The notes beneath the pieces were generated by a model. It ran no database searches. It was given only the letters and a program-made list of their open reading frames with translations, and was not told the origin of the DNA. From Sphingomonas sp. SUN019 (GTDB lineage Bacteria; Pseudomonadota; Alphaproteobacteria; Sphingomonadales; Sphingomonadaceae), in NCBI RefSeq assembly GCF_024758705.1, contig NZ_CP096971.1:2509501-2573500 (forward strand): a stretch of 64,000 bases of DNA, written 5' to 3'. The translations under genes and the position numbers were made by a program. Position 1 is the first letter of the stretch, and each line of letters begins with the position of its first letter. Shown one piece after another: positions 50,988-59,381 of the stretch.

Positions 50988-52253
50988 ATGTCCTTCTACA
51001 CCTCGCTTTCGGGCCTCCAGGCCGCCCAGACCGACATGTCGACGATCTCGCACAACCTCGCGAACGTCTCGACCAACGGCTTCAAGAAGTCCCGCACTGA
51101 ATTCGCCGACGTGATCGCATCGTCGGTATCGCTGTCGCCGACCCAGATGGTCGGATCGGGCGCGGTGGTGAAAGCCAACCGCCAGCAGTTCGGGCAGGGC
51201 AATCTGGTCCAGTCGGCCAATGCGCTAGACCTGGCCATTTCGGGCGACGGGTTCTTCGCGGTGAAGCCGAACGTCGATGCGTCGGGGATCAGCTACACCC
51301 GCAACGGCGGCTTCATGGTCGACACCAACCGCTATGTCGTGGACGGCAACGGCGGGCATCTGCAGGTGTATCCGGTGGACGGGTCGGGCGCGGTCGTCGC
51401 ATCGGGCATCGATCAGGCGATCTCACTGCGGCTGCCCGAGACGAGCGGCGTCGCGACCCCGACCTCGATCGTCAAATACGGCGCGAACCTGTCGGCGACC
51501 GCGACGATCCCGACAACCGCGACGTTCGATCGCTTCGATCCGTCGAGCTACAACCAGTCGACCCAGTCGACCGTGTTCGACGCCAGCGGCAACGCGCTGA
51601 CCATGACCAGCTATTTCAAGCGTGAAACGGCACCGGTTCCGGGCGGCGCTACGACCAGCACCTGGTCGGTCTACAGCTTCGTCGGCGATCAGGCGCTCAG
51701 CACTGGCGGCGTCGATCACCAGACGCTGACGTTCGACAACGGGGCGCTGACCGGCGGCGGGACGACGCAGTTCGACGCGTTCACGCCCGCCGGATCGGGC
51801 GCGCCGCAGCAGATCACGCTGGATTTCGGCACCGCGACGACGCAGCTCGCCTCCCCCTTCAACATCGCCTCGCGCAGCCAGGACGGCGCGGCGGTCGGCC
51901 AGTTGCAGGGTGTGACGGTCGACGGGGACGGGCTGGTGAAGGCCAGCTTCTCGAACGGCGACGTGCAGAATCTGGGCAAGGTCGCGCTGGTCAATTTCAC
52001 CAATCCGTCGGGCCTGCGCCAGACCGGCAACAGTTACTGGTCGTCGACCGGCCTGTCGGGCCAGCCGCAGGCCGGCGCGGCGGGCGAGGGGGGCCTGGGC
52101 AATCTGATGTCGGGCACGATCGAGCGGTCGAACGTGGACATCACCGAGGAACTGGTCGGGCTGATCGCGGCGCAGCGCAATTTCCAGGCGAACGCCAAGG
52201 CGCTGGATACCGCCAGCCAGGTTTCGCAGACCATCTTCAACATCCGCTCGTAA
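50988..52253 (+). CDS. flgE: Flagellar hook protein FlgE
   Basis: A 421-residue hook subunit. The start SLSGLQAAQTDMSTISHNLANVSTNGFKKSR and C-terminal VDITEELVGLIAAQRNFQANAKALDTASQVSQ are the D0 helices shared by axial proteins, and the middle carries the FlgE D1/D2 beta domains. Its length is typical. A CCAGGAG-type ribosome site precedes the ATG. Confidence 0.95.
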   Translation: MSFYTSLSGLQAAQTDMSTISHNLANVSTNGFKKSRTEFADVIASSVSLSPTQMVGSGAVVKANRQQFGQGNLVQSANALDLAISGDGFFAVKPNVDASGISYTRNGGFMVDTNRYVVDGNGGHLQVYPVDGSGAVVASGIDQAISLRLPETSGVATPTSIVKYGANLSATATIPTTATFDRFDPSSYNQSTQSTVFDASGNALTMTSYFKRETAPVPGGATTSTWSVYSFVGDQALSTGGVDHQTLTFDNGALTGGGTTQFDAFTPAGSGAPQQITLDFGTATTQLASPFNIASRSQDGAAVGQLQGVTVDGDGLVKASFSNGDVQNLGKVALVNFTNPSGLRQTGNSYWSSTGLSGQPQAGAAGEGGLGNLMSGTIERSNVDITEELVGLIAAQRNFQANAKALDTASQVSQTIFNIRS

Positions 52254-52276
52254 CCGAACAAGCGGGGAGCGCCTGA

Positions 52277-53029
52277 ATGGACAAATTGGTCTACACTGCG
52301 GCGACGGGGCTGAAGGCGCACATGGCGGCGCAGGCTGCGATCGCCAACAACATGGCGAACGTGTCGACGACCGGCTTTCGGGCCGATCGCGTGGTGTTCG
52401 ACCGGGTCGAGATGAAGGGTGGCGGCGCGCGGTTCGAAGCGCGCGCGCCGGCCAGCGAAGAGATCACCGACATCGACCGGTCGTCCGGCGCGATCATCCA
52501 GACCGGGCGCAACCTGGACCTGGCGCTGAACGGGCGCGACGACTGGCTGGCCGTGCAGGCGGTCGACGGAACCGAGGCTTATACGAAGCGCGGCGATTTG
52601 TCTGTTTCGCCCGCGGGCACGCTACAGACCGGCGACGGCTTCATTGTGATGGGCGACGGCGGACCGGTGACGGTCCCGCCGTACGACCGCATCAGCATCG
52701 TCGGCGACGGATCGATCTCGATCGTGCCGCAAGGCGACGCCAGCGGGGCCGAGCAGGTTATCGGCAAGCTGAAGCTGGTGTCGACCAATGGCACCAACAC
52801 TTCGAAGGGGCTGGACAATCTGCTGCGCGTGAAGGGTGGCGGCGTGCTGCCCGACAATCTCGACGCGAAGGTCACCACCGGCGCGCTGGAAGGATCGAAC
52901 GTCAACATGACACAGGTGCTGGTCGACATGATCGAGAACCAGCGTTCGTACGAAGTGCAAGCCAATTTGCTCAAAGAAGCCAAGACGATGGACGAAGGCG
53001 CCGCATCCGTGATGCGGATGCCCGGCTGA
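52277..53029 (+). CDS. flgF: Flagellar proximal rod protein FlgF
   Basis: A 250-residue rod protein: TGLKAHMAAQAAIANNMANVSTTGFRADRV at the start, LDLALNGRDDWLAVQAVDGTEAYTKRGDL in the middle and VNMTQVLVDMIENQRSYEVQANLLK at the end. It is placed between flgE and flgG as usual and connects the proximal and distal rod. Confidence 0.94.
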   Translation: MDKLVYTAATGLKAHMAAQAAIANNMANVSTTGFRADRVVFDRVEMKGGGARFEARAPASEEITDIDRSSGAIIQTGRNLDLALNGRDDWLAVQAVDGTEAYTKRGDLSVSPAGTLQTGDGFIVMGDGGPVTVPPYDRISIVGDGSISIVPQGDASGAEQVIGKLKLVSTNGTNTSKGLDNLLRVKGGGVLPDNLDAKVTTGALEGSNVNMTQVLVDMIENQRSYEVQANLLKEAKTMDEGAASVMRMPG

Positions 53030-53042
53030 GAAGGATTAGAAC

Positions 53043-53831
53043 ATGACCACCGCCGCCATGCACATCGCCCGCACCGGCCTGGACGCCCAGGACATGCGGA
53101 TGCGCGTCATCTCGAACAACCTGGCCAACGTCGCGACGACGGGCTTCAAGCGCGATCGCGCGGCGTTCGAGACGCTGAACTATCAGACCGTCACTGCAGC
53201 CGGCGCACAGTCGACGCAGGAAACGAAATACGCGACCGGCCTTTCGCTGGGCACCGGGGTTCGCGTCCAGGGCACGGCGCGGATCGATACGCAGGGGTCG
53301 CTCAATACGACCGGCAACAGCCTCGACCTCGCGCTCGACGGCGACGGATATTTCCAGGTCCAGCTGCCGGGGGGGCAGCTGGGCTATACCCGCGCGGGCA
53401 ATTTCAGCCGTTCGGCGGAGGGACTGATGGTGACCAGCGAGGGTTATCAGGTTATGCCCGGCATCACCGTGCCCGAAGGCGCGACCGCGATCACGATCGG
53501 CACCGACGGCACCGTGTCGGCGACCGTGCCAGGCCAGACCGAGGCGCAGAACATCGGGCAGATCCAGGTCGCGTCGTTCGCGAACGGCGCGGGCCTGCAG
53601 AATACCGGCGACAATTACCTGGTCGAGACCGCCGCCAGCGGTGCGGCCAATCTGGGCGTGCCGGGTGAGAACGGCCGCGGGCGCGTGCGGCAGGGCATGC
53701 TGGAGGCGTCGAACGTCAACGTCGTGCAGGAACTGGTCGACATGATCGAGACGCAGCGCGCGTATGAGGTCAATTCGAAGATGATTTCGGCGACCGACGA
53801 CATGCTCAAATACGTCAACCAGAACATCTGA
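53043..53831 (+). CDS. flgG: Flagellar distal rod protein FlgG
   Basis: A 262-residue distal rod subunit with TGLDAQDMRMRVISNNLANVATTGFKRDRA, the central LDLALDGDGYFQVQLPGG, and NVNVVQELVDMIETQRAYEVNSKMISATDDMLKYVNQ at its end. The family-typical length of about 260 is kept. It precedes flgH by 8 nt. Confidence 0.96.
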   Translation: MTTAAMHIARTGLDAQDMRMRVISNNLANVATTGFKRDRAAFETLNYQTVTAAGAQSTQETKYATGLSLGTGVRVQGTARIDTQGSLNTTGNSLDLALDGDGYFQVQLPGGQLGYTRAGNFSRSAEGLMVTSEGYQVMPGITVPEGATAITIGTDGTVSATVPGQTEAQNIGQIQVASFANGAGLQNTGDNYLVETAASGAANLGVPGENGRGRVRQGMLEASNVNVVQELVDMIETQRAYEVNSKMISATDDMLKYVNQNI

Positions 53832-53839
53832 GGCGGATC

Positions 53840-54607
53840 ATGGCATCGCGCGCACCCAACCCATTTGAGCGTTTTCGTGTCCGGCTTGCGCCGGTTGGTG
53901 GTCACTGGATCGAGCTGTCGCTCGGCGCGGTCGCTGCCGCGCTGGTCGCGGCGGCGTTCATGCCGTCGCCCGCCGAAGCAGGGCTGTTCGGCAAGAAGAA
54001 GCCGGCGGAGGATTTCACCGCGGTGCGCATGATGCCGGTCCCGGTGCCGCAGCCGCTCGCTCCGCCGATCGCCAATGGCGCGATCTTCCAGGCCGCGGAC
54101 GGCTATGCCGCGCTGCACGAGGGATGGCGCGCGCGGCGTGTCGGCGATCCGCTGACGATCGTGCTGGTGGAACGCACCGCGGCGTCGAAATCGTCGTCGT
54201 CGAAGCTTGATTCGGGCGGCGGCTTCGGGATCACGCCGCCGACCACCGGGCCGCTGAACCTGTTCGACAAGACCGACGCCAGCATCAGCGGCAACCGCAA
54301 TTTCAACGGCGTGGGCACCGCGGATCAGGCCAATTCGCTGTCGGGCGAGGTCTCGGTCACGGTCGCGGCGGTCTATCCCAACGGCACGATGCTGGTGCAG
54401 GGGCAGAAGCGCGTCACGCTCAATCGCGGCGACGAATTCCTGCAGATCAAGGGGCTGGTGCGCACCGCCGACGTCGACCGCGACAATCGCGTGCTGTCGA
54501 CGCGCGTGGCGGATGCGCAGATCGCCTACATCGGCAAGGGTGACGTTGCGCGCGCCGGACGGCAGGGCTGGTTCAGCCGCTTCTTCCAGACCATCAGTCC
54601 GTTTTAG
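53840..54607 (+). CDS. flgH: Flagellar L-ring protein FlgH without lipobox
   Basis: A 255-residue outer-membrane ring protein. The FlgH core is clear: YAALHEGWRARRVGDPLTIVLVERTAAS, VSVTVAAVYPNGTMLVQGQKRVTLNRGDEFLQIKGLVR, VADAQIAYIGKGDVARAGRQGWFSRFF. FlgH is normally a lipoprotein, but here the signal region (GAVAAALVAAAFMPSPAEAG) ends in a signal-peptidase-I type site and the whole protein contains no cysteine. So it cannot be lipidated in the usual way. About 23 polar residues precede the hydrophobic stretch. Confidence 0.92.
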   Translation: MASRAPNPFERFRVRLAPVGGHWIELSLGAVAAALVAAAFMPSPAEAGLFGKKKPAEDFTAVRMMPVPVPQPLAPPIANGAIFQAADGYAALHEGWRARRVGDPLTIVLVERTAASKSSSSKLDSGGGFGITPPTTGPLNLFDKTDASISGNRNFNGVGTADQANSLSGEVSVTVAAVYPNGTMLVQGQKRVTLNRGDEFLQIKGLVRTADVDRDNRVLSTRVADAQIAYIGKGDVARAGRQGWFSRFFQTISPF

Positions 54608-54616
54608 AGGATCAGC

Positions 54617-55873
54617 ATGATGTTCCGTATCCTCAAGCTGTTCAGGGCTTCGTTCTGCTCAATCCTCCCCCGCCAGGGGCAAGTGGCGCCGAAGGCGTCG
54701 GAGGGGGAGGTAAGCGATTATATCCGTCGTGCTTCCGCCCCCTCCGTCGCGCTGCGCGCGCCACCTCCCCCGGGCGGGGGAGGATTGGGGTGGATCGTCG
54801 CCGTTACTGCGCTGCTGTTCGCCGCTCCTGCGTCCGCCGACCGGATCAAGGATCTGGGCGGGTTCCAAGGCATCCGGTCGAACCAGCTGACCGGTTACGG
54901 CATCGTCGTCGGGTTGCCCGGCACCGGTGACGACAATCTGGAATATACCGTGCAGACGGTGAAGGCGGTCGCGTCGCGGTTCGGGCTGCAACTGCCGCCG
55001 AACATCAATCCGGGGCTGAAGAACGCGGCGGTCGTGATGATCACCGCCGACCTGCCGGCGTTCGCGAAGCCCGGGCAGAAGATCGACATCACGGTCGCGT
55101 CGATGGGCAAGGCGAAGTCGCTGCGTGGCGGTGCGCTGATCCTGGCGCCGCTGCTGGGCGCGGACGGTCAAGTCTATGCGATGGCGCAGGGCAACCTCGC
55201 GGTCGGCGGGCTTGGCGCAGAGGGCAAGGACGGGTCGCAGATCGTCGTCAACATCCCGTCGGCCGGGCGCATCCCCGACGGCGCGACGGTCGAACGCGCG
55301 GTGTCGACCGGGTTCGCCGACACGCCGTTCCTGACCTACAATCTGGCGCGCGCCGATTTCACGACCGCGCAGAACGTTGCGGGCGCGATCAACCTGCGGC
55401 TCGGGGCGGGCACCGCGCAAGCGGTTGACGCGGTGTCGGTCGCGGTGCGTGCGCCGGTCGGGGCGGATGTGCGCGCGACGATCATGTCGACGATCGAGAA
55501 CATTACGGTCGACTCCGCCGAACCGTCCGCGAAGGTAATCGTGAACGCGCGCACCGGGACGGTCGTGATCAATTCGGCGGTGCGCGTGACGCAGGCCGCG
55601 GTCACGCACGGCAAGTTGACCGTCAAGATCGACGAGAGTCAGCGCATCAGCCAGCCCGCGCCGTTCAGTCAGGGCCAGACCGCGGTAGAACAGAAATCCG
55701 GCGTCGGGGTGGAGGAGGAGCGTCGTCCGATGTTCCTGATCGAATCCGCGCCGAAGCTGGCCGACGTGGTGAAAGCGGTGAACGCGATCGGCGCATCGCC
55801 GGCCGACCTGGTCGCGATTCTCGAGGCGCTGAAGGAAGCCGGCGCGCTGAAGGCGGAGTTGATCGTGCTATGA
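54617..55873 (+). CDS. flgI: Flagellar P-ring protein FlgI with repeat-encoded N-terminal insert
   Basis: A 418-residue periplasmic P-ring protein; the mature part DRIKDLGGFQGIRSNQLTGYGIVVGLPGTGDD to the end is standard. The N-terminus is odd: MMFRILKLFRASFCS is followed by ~42 residues encoded by a palindromic repeat (54660-54787), then the hydrophobic signal core WIVAVTALLFAAPASA. So either the protein has a very long n-region, or translation begins at TTG 54785 just after the repeat. The reading frame is continuous either way. flgJ starts inside the stop (ATGA). Confidence 0.93.
   Translation: MMFRILKLFRASFCSILPRQGQVAPKASEGEVSDYIRRASAPSVALRAPPPPGGGGLGWIVAVTALLFAAPASADRIKDLGGFQGIRSNQLTGYGIVVGLPGTGDDNLEYTVQTVKAVASRFGLQLPPNINPGLKNAAVVMITADLPAFAKPGQKIDITVASMGKAKSLRGGALILAPLLGADGQVYAMAQGNLAVGGLGAEGKDGSQIVVNIPSAGRIPDGATVERAVSTGFADTPFLTYNLARADFTTAQNVAGAINLRLGAGTAQAVDAVSVAVRAPVGADVRATIMSTIENITVDSAEPSAKVIVNARTGTVVINSAVRVTQAAVTHGKLTVKIDESQRISQPAPFSQGQTAVEQKSGVGVEEERRPMFLIESAPKLADVVKAVNAIGASPADLVAILEALKEAGALKAELIVL
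54660..54787. repeat. Palindromic repeat inside the 5' end of flgI
   Basis: Perfect 15-nt outer arms CAATCCTCCCCCGCC (54660-54674) and GGCGGGGGAGGATTG (54773-54787), with an inner GGCGTCGGAGGGGG / CCCCCTCCGTCGC dyad. Same style as the intergenic palindromes, but located between the flgI start codon and its signal-peptide core, kept in frame. Confidence 0.85.
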
Positions 55874-56205
55874 CTACTATCGGTGGCGTAACCGGGATCG
55901 CCTCCGGCCTCGACCGGTCGCAGACGAAAGAGAGTCTCGCCAAGGCGGGGCAGCAGTTCGAGGCGGTCTTTACCGGCATGATGATGAAGGCGATGCGTCA
56001 GGCGACGCTGGCCGAGCCATTGTTCGACAGCCAGGCGGTCGACACGTTCCGCGATATGCAGGACCAGAAGGTCGTGCAGCAGATGGCGGAACATTCACCG
56101 CTCGGCATCGGTAAGGCGATGACCGATTTCCTGGCGCGCGCGCTGCCTAGCGAAGCGGCATCGCAACCGATCGTTAACCAGGGTGGTGGCAAAGCCACGC
56201 CATGA
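55870..56205 (+). CDS. flgJ: Flagellar rod-binding protein FlgJ, short form
   Basis: A 111-residue protein matching only the N-terminal rod-cap domain: AGQQFEAVFTGMMMKAMRQATLAEPLFDSQAVDTFRDMQDQKVVQQMAEHSPLGIGKAM. The C-terminal muramidase domain of enterobacterial FlgJ is absent, as in other alphaproteobacteria. The SLT-like enzyme at 45839 likely provides the peptidoglycan cut. Overlaps flgI and flgK by 4 nt each. Confidence 0.92.
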   Translation: MTTIGGVTGIASGLDRSQTKESLAKAGQQFEAVFTGMMMKAMRQATLAEPLFDSQAVDTFRDMQDQKVVQQMAEHSPLGIGKAMTDFLARALPSEAASQPIVNQGGGKATP

Positions 56206-57548
56206 GCGACCTGCTGTCCATCGGTGCTTCGGGCGTGCGCGCGCACCAGTCCGCGCTGACGACGGTGTCGGAGAACATCGCCAATTCCGGAGTTGCGGGC
56301 TTTTCGCGTCGCACGGCGACGCTGAGCGAAGTCGGCGCGGTCGGCGGCGGCGTCGCGGTCGCGGGGAACACCAGCGGCTATGGCGTGGTGGTCACCGGGG
56401 TCAGCCGTGCGAGCGATATGTTCAAGGCGGCGTCGGTGCGGCAGGCCGCGACCGATCTGGCCAAGACCGAAACCGGATCGGTCTGGCTGGAGCGAATCCA
56501 GTTCGCGCTGACCGGCCCCGATCTGTCGGCCAGCCTGACCACATTCTTCAACGCCGCGAAGTCGGTCGCGGCCGATCCCTCCTCGCTCGCGCCGCGCGCG
56601 GTGATGCTGGAGAATGCAGCTGCGGTCGCCGCGGGCTTCGCCGCGACCGGCGATGCGCTGGCGCAGGTCACCGCCGATCTCGACGGCATGGCGGATCAGG
56701 CCGCGGCGAACTTAAATTCGCTCGGCACCGCGCTGGCCAAGATCAACGACGCGATGAGCCGCGCCGGCACCAACACCGCGGCATCGGCGAACCTGTCAGA
56801 TCGGCGCGACCAGATCCTCGAACAGATGAGCGCACTGGTCGATATCAGCGCGACGATCGATCCGGTCGGGCGCGCGACGGTGCGCGCTGGCGGCGCTGGC
56901 GGTCCGGTGCTGGTCGCCGGGACCGAGGCGGGCAGCGTGAGTTATTCGCGCAATGCGCAGGGTGCTGTGTCGTTCGCCGTTTCGCGTGCGGGCACCGCCG
57001 CGGTGCTGTCGCCGAACGGGGGCGCGCTGGCAGGCGTGGCCGATGGCGCGCAACGCATTGCGGACGCGCGCGCGTCGCTCGACGTCTTGGCGACGCAGTT
57101 CGTCGACGGCGTGAACGACGTGCAGGCGCAGGGCCGCGACCTGAACGGCGCGGGCGGCGCGGCGATGTTCGCGGTCGGCGCGACGCCCAGCGACATCCGT
57201 GTGATGTTGACCGATCCGTCGGGCGTCGCCGCGGCGTCGGCCGGAGGCGGAACGCGCGACAACAGCAATCTGGCGCGGCTGGAAAGTCTGCGCGCGAGCG
57301 GCGGGTTCGAGATGCGGCTGACCAGCGCGGTCGCCTCCAACGCCGCCGGGATCGAAAGCCGCCGCACCGTCGCCGAGGCGCAGAGCGCGATCCACGACGG
57401 TGCGATCCTGGCGCGCGACGCGGTGTCGGGCGTCGATCTGGACGACGAGGCGGTCGACCTGTTGCGATTCCAGCAGGCGTATCAGGCGTCGAGCCGGATC
57501 ATCCAGGTCGCGCGCGAGACGTTCCAGTCGATCATCGGGATAAACTGA
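56202..57548 (+). CDS. flgK: Flagellar hook-associated protein FlgK (HAP1)
   Basis: A 448-residue junction protein: LLSIGASGVRAHQSALTTVSENIANSGVAGFSRRT at the start and GVDLDDEAVDLLRFQQAYQASSRIIQVARETFQSIIGIN at the end, with LSDRRDQILEQMSALVDI in the middle. It joins hook to filament together with FlgL. Another long open frame covers the same DNA but has Arg/Gly-rich non-protein composition. Confidence 0.95.
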   Translation: MSDLLSIGASGVRAHQSALTTVSENIANSGVAGFSRRTATLSEVGAVGGGVAVAGNTSGYGVVVTGVSRASDMFKAASVRQAATDLAKTETGSVWLERIQFALTGPDLSASLTTFFNAAKSVAADPSSLAPRAVMLENAAAVAAGFAATGDALAQVTADLDGMADQAAANLNSLGTALAKINDAMSRAGTNTAASANLSDRRDQILEQMSALVDISATIDPVGRATVRAGGAGGPVLVAGTEAGSVSYSRNAQGAVSFAVSRAGTAAVLSPNGGALAGVADGAQRIADARASLDVLATQFVDGVNDVQAQGRDLNGAGGAAMFAVGATPSDIRVMLTDPSGVAAASAGGGTRDNSNLARLESLRASGGFEMRLTSAVASNAAGIESRRTVAEAQSAIHDGAILARDAVSGVDLDDEAVDLLRFQQAYQASSRIIQVARETFQSIIGIN

Positions 57549-58438
57549 TGAGCATCAATCTTTCCACCGGGCTGTTCTACGATCGGTCGAAGACCGCGAT
57601 GCAGTCGCTGACGTCGCGCGCGGAAACGCTCAGCACGCAGATTTCGACGGGCAAGCAGTTGCTCAGCCCCTCCGACGGCAGCGTGGCGTACCAGCGGCTG
57701 CAGGGCCTTTCGCGGCTGACCGCGGATGCAAAGACCGACACGGCCAACGTCAAGCTGGCGCAGTCGGTGCTGCAACAGGCCGACACGACGCTGAAGCAGA
57801 TCACCGAACAATTGCAGCGCGCGTCCGAACTGACGATCCAGGCGAAGAGCGGCACGCAGTCGCCCGAGGGGCGCGCGGCGATCGCGACCGAGCTGGACGG
57901 CATCGTCGAATCGCTCGCCGCGCTGGCCAATACCAGGGACGCGCGGGGCCAGCCGTTGTTCGGCGGCGCATCGGGCGATGTCGCGGTAACGAAGAACCCC
58001 AACGGATCGTTTTCTTTCGCGACGGGCGAAGCGTCGGCGATCCCGATCGGCGACGGGCAGAGCGTCCAGCCGGGCAGCAATGCCGCGAATTTCCTTAGCG
58101 GCGGCGGGACCGACATCGGCAGCGCGCTGGCCGCGATCACCGCGGCGCTGCGCGCTGGCGACGAAATTCCGGGCGGTGCCAGCGATGCGCTGGACGCGGT
58201 GTCGGACAGCGTCACCGCGACGCAGACCTCGCTCGGCGCGCGCGCCGCGCGAGTCGATCTGGTCTATGCGCAGATCCAGACCGCCACGGAGGACCGCGAG
58301 GTCACCCGGTCGGGCATCGAGGACGTGAACGTCGCCGATGCGATCACCGAATTGCAGAAGACGATGACGATCCTGCAGGCGACGCAGGCGAGCTTCTCCA
58401 AGCTCTCGCAATTGTCGCTGTTCGACTATCTGCGCTGA
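57548..58438 (+). CDS. flgL: Flagellar hook-associated protein FlgL (HAP3)
   Basis: A 296-residue flagellin-like junction protein: SRAETLSTQISTGKQLLSPSDGSVAYQRLQGL, LADTTLKQITEQLQRASELTIQAKSGTQ-type D1 helix, and the end VADAITELQKTMTILQATQASFSKLSQLSLFDYL. The ATG shares one base with the flgK stop (TGATG). It is the last gene of the flgB operon; an 80-nt gap follows before motA. Confidence 0.94.
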   Translation: MSINLSTGLFYDRSKTAMQSLTSRAETLSTQISTGKQLLSPSDGSVAYQRLQGLSRLTADAKTDTANVKLAQSVLQQADTTLKQITEQLQRASELTIQAKSGTQSPEGRAAIATELDGIVESLAALANTRDARGQPLFGGASGDVAVTKNPNGSFSFATGEASAIPIGDGQSVQPGSNAANFLSGGGTDIGSALAAITAALRAGDEIPGGASDALDAVSDSVTATQTSLGARAARVDLVYAQIQTATEDREVTRSGIEDVNVADAITELQKTMTILQATQASFSKLSQLSLFDYLR

Positions 58439-58517
58439 GTTTCGTTCAGGGTTAACCCGATCGCTACCAACTGCGGTTAACGCTGGTCCCCGACACGTTC
58501 AGTAACCGGGAATTCCC

Positions 58518-59381
58518 ATGTTCGCCGCCATCGGCCTAGTCGTACTCATCGCCATGGTCTTCGGTGGTTTCGCGATCACCGGGGGCGCGCTCGGCCCCGT
58601 GATGCACGCCTTGCCGCACGAGATGCTGATCATCGGCGGCGCGGCGGCGGGCGCGCTGATCATCGGCAATTCGGGCAAGGAACTGAAGGCGATGGGCGGC
58701 GGCCTAGCCAAGGTGTTCAAGGGGCCGAAGTACAAGAAGCAGGATTATCTGGACGTCATCTTCCTGGTCAGCAAGCTGATGAAGATGCTGCGGATGGAAG
58801 GGCCGATCGCGCTGGAGCCGCATGTCGAGGATCCGACGTCGTCGGCGGTCTTCACAGAATATCCTAAGCTGGTCGCGGATCATACCTTGGTGAACCTGAT
58901 CGCCGATACGCTGCGGCTGGTCGTCGTGTCGTCGGGCACGCTGGACGTGCACGCGGTCGAGGACGTGATGGATAATGCGATCAAGACGCATCACCACGAG
59001 GTCGAGGGACCGCACACCACGCTGGCCAGCCTGGCGGACGCGCTGCCCGCGCTGGGCATCGTCGCGGCGGTGCTGGGCGTGGTGAAGACGATGGGGTCGA
59101 TCGACCAGCCGCCCGCGGTCCTGGGCGGGATGATCGGGTCGGCGCTGGTCGGCACGTTCCTGGGCGTGCTGCTGGCTTACGGTATCGTCTCGCCGCTCGC
59201 TTCGCGATTGAAGCAGGTGATCGACGCCGATGCCGCAATCTATCACGTGGTGAAGCAGATCATCATCGCCTCGCTCCACGGCCACCCGCAGCCGCTGGTG
59301 ATCGAAGCCGCACGCTCGGGAATCGCGCATACCAACCAGCCCGGTTTCGCCGAGGTGTTTGACGGGCTCAGGGGTAAATAA
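58518..59381 (+). CDS. motA: Flagellar motor stator protein MotA
   Basis: A 287-residue stator with four membrane helices. It shows GGALGPVMHALPHEMLIIGGAAAGALIIG at the start, the cytoplasmic torque loop (~60-160), and the channel helices ALPALGIVAAVLGVVKTM and GGMIGSALVGTFLGVLLAYGIVSPLASRL. This matches the longer alphaproteobacterial/E. coli-type MotA. It is coupled to motB by a one-base overlap (TAATG). Confidence 0.95.
   Translation: MFAAIGLVVLIAMVFGGFAITGGALGPVMHALPHEMLIIGGAAAGALIIGNSGKELKAMGGGLAKVFKGPKYKKQDYLDVIFLVSKLMKMLRMEGPIALEPHVEDPTSSAVFTEYPKLVADHTLVNLIADTLRLVVVSSGTLDVHAVEDVMDNAIKTHHHEVEGPHTTLASLADALPALGIVAAVLGVVKTMGSIDQPPAVLGGMIGSALVGTFLGVLLAYGIVSPLASRLKQVIDADAAIYHVVKQIIIASLHGHPQPLVIEAARSGIAHTNQPGFAEVFDGLRGK

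Noticed and set aside
56183..57547. Upstream in-frame extension of flgL through flgK
   Set aside because: The residues before MSINLSTG are Arg/Gly-rich read-through of flgK in another frame; the ATG at 57548 fits flgL.
58439..58517. Possible sigma-28 element before motA
   Set aside because: TTAA units are present but no GYCGTTTG-like box at 15 nt; the best alignment needs a 13-nt spacer.
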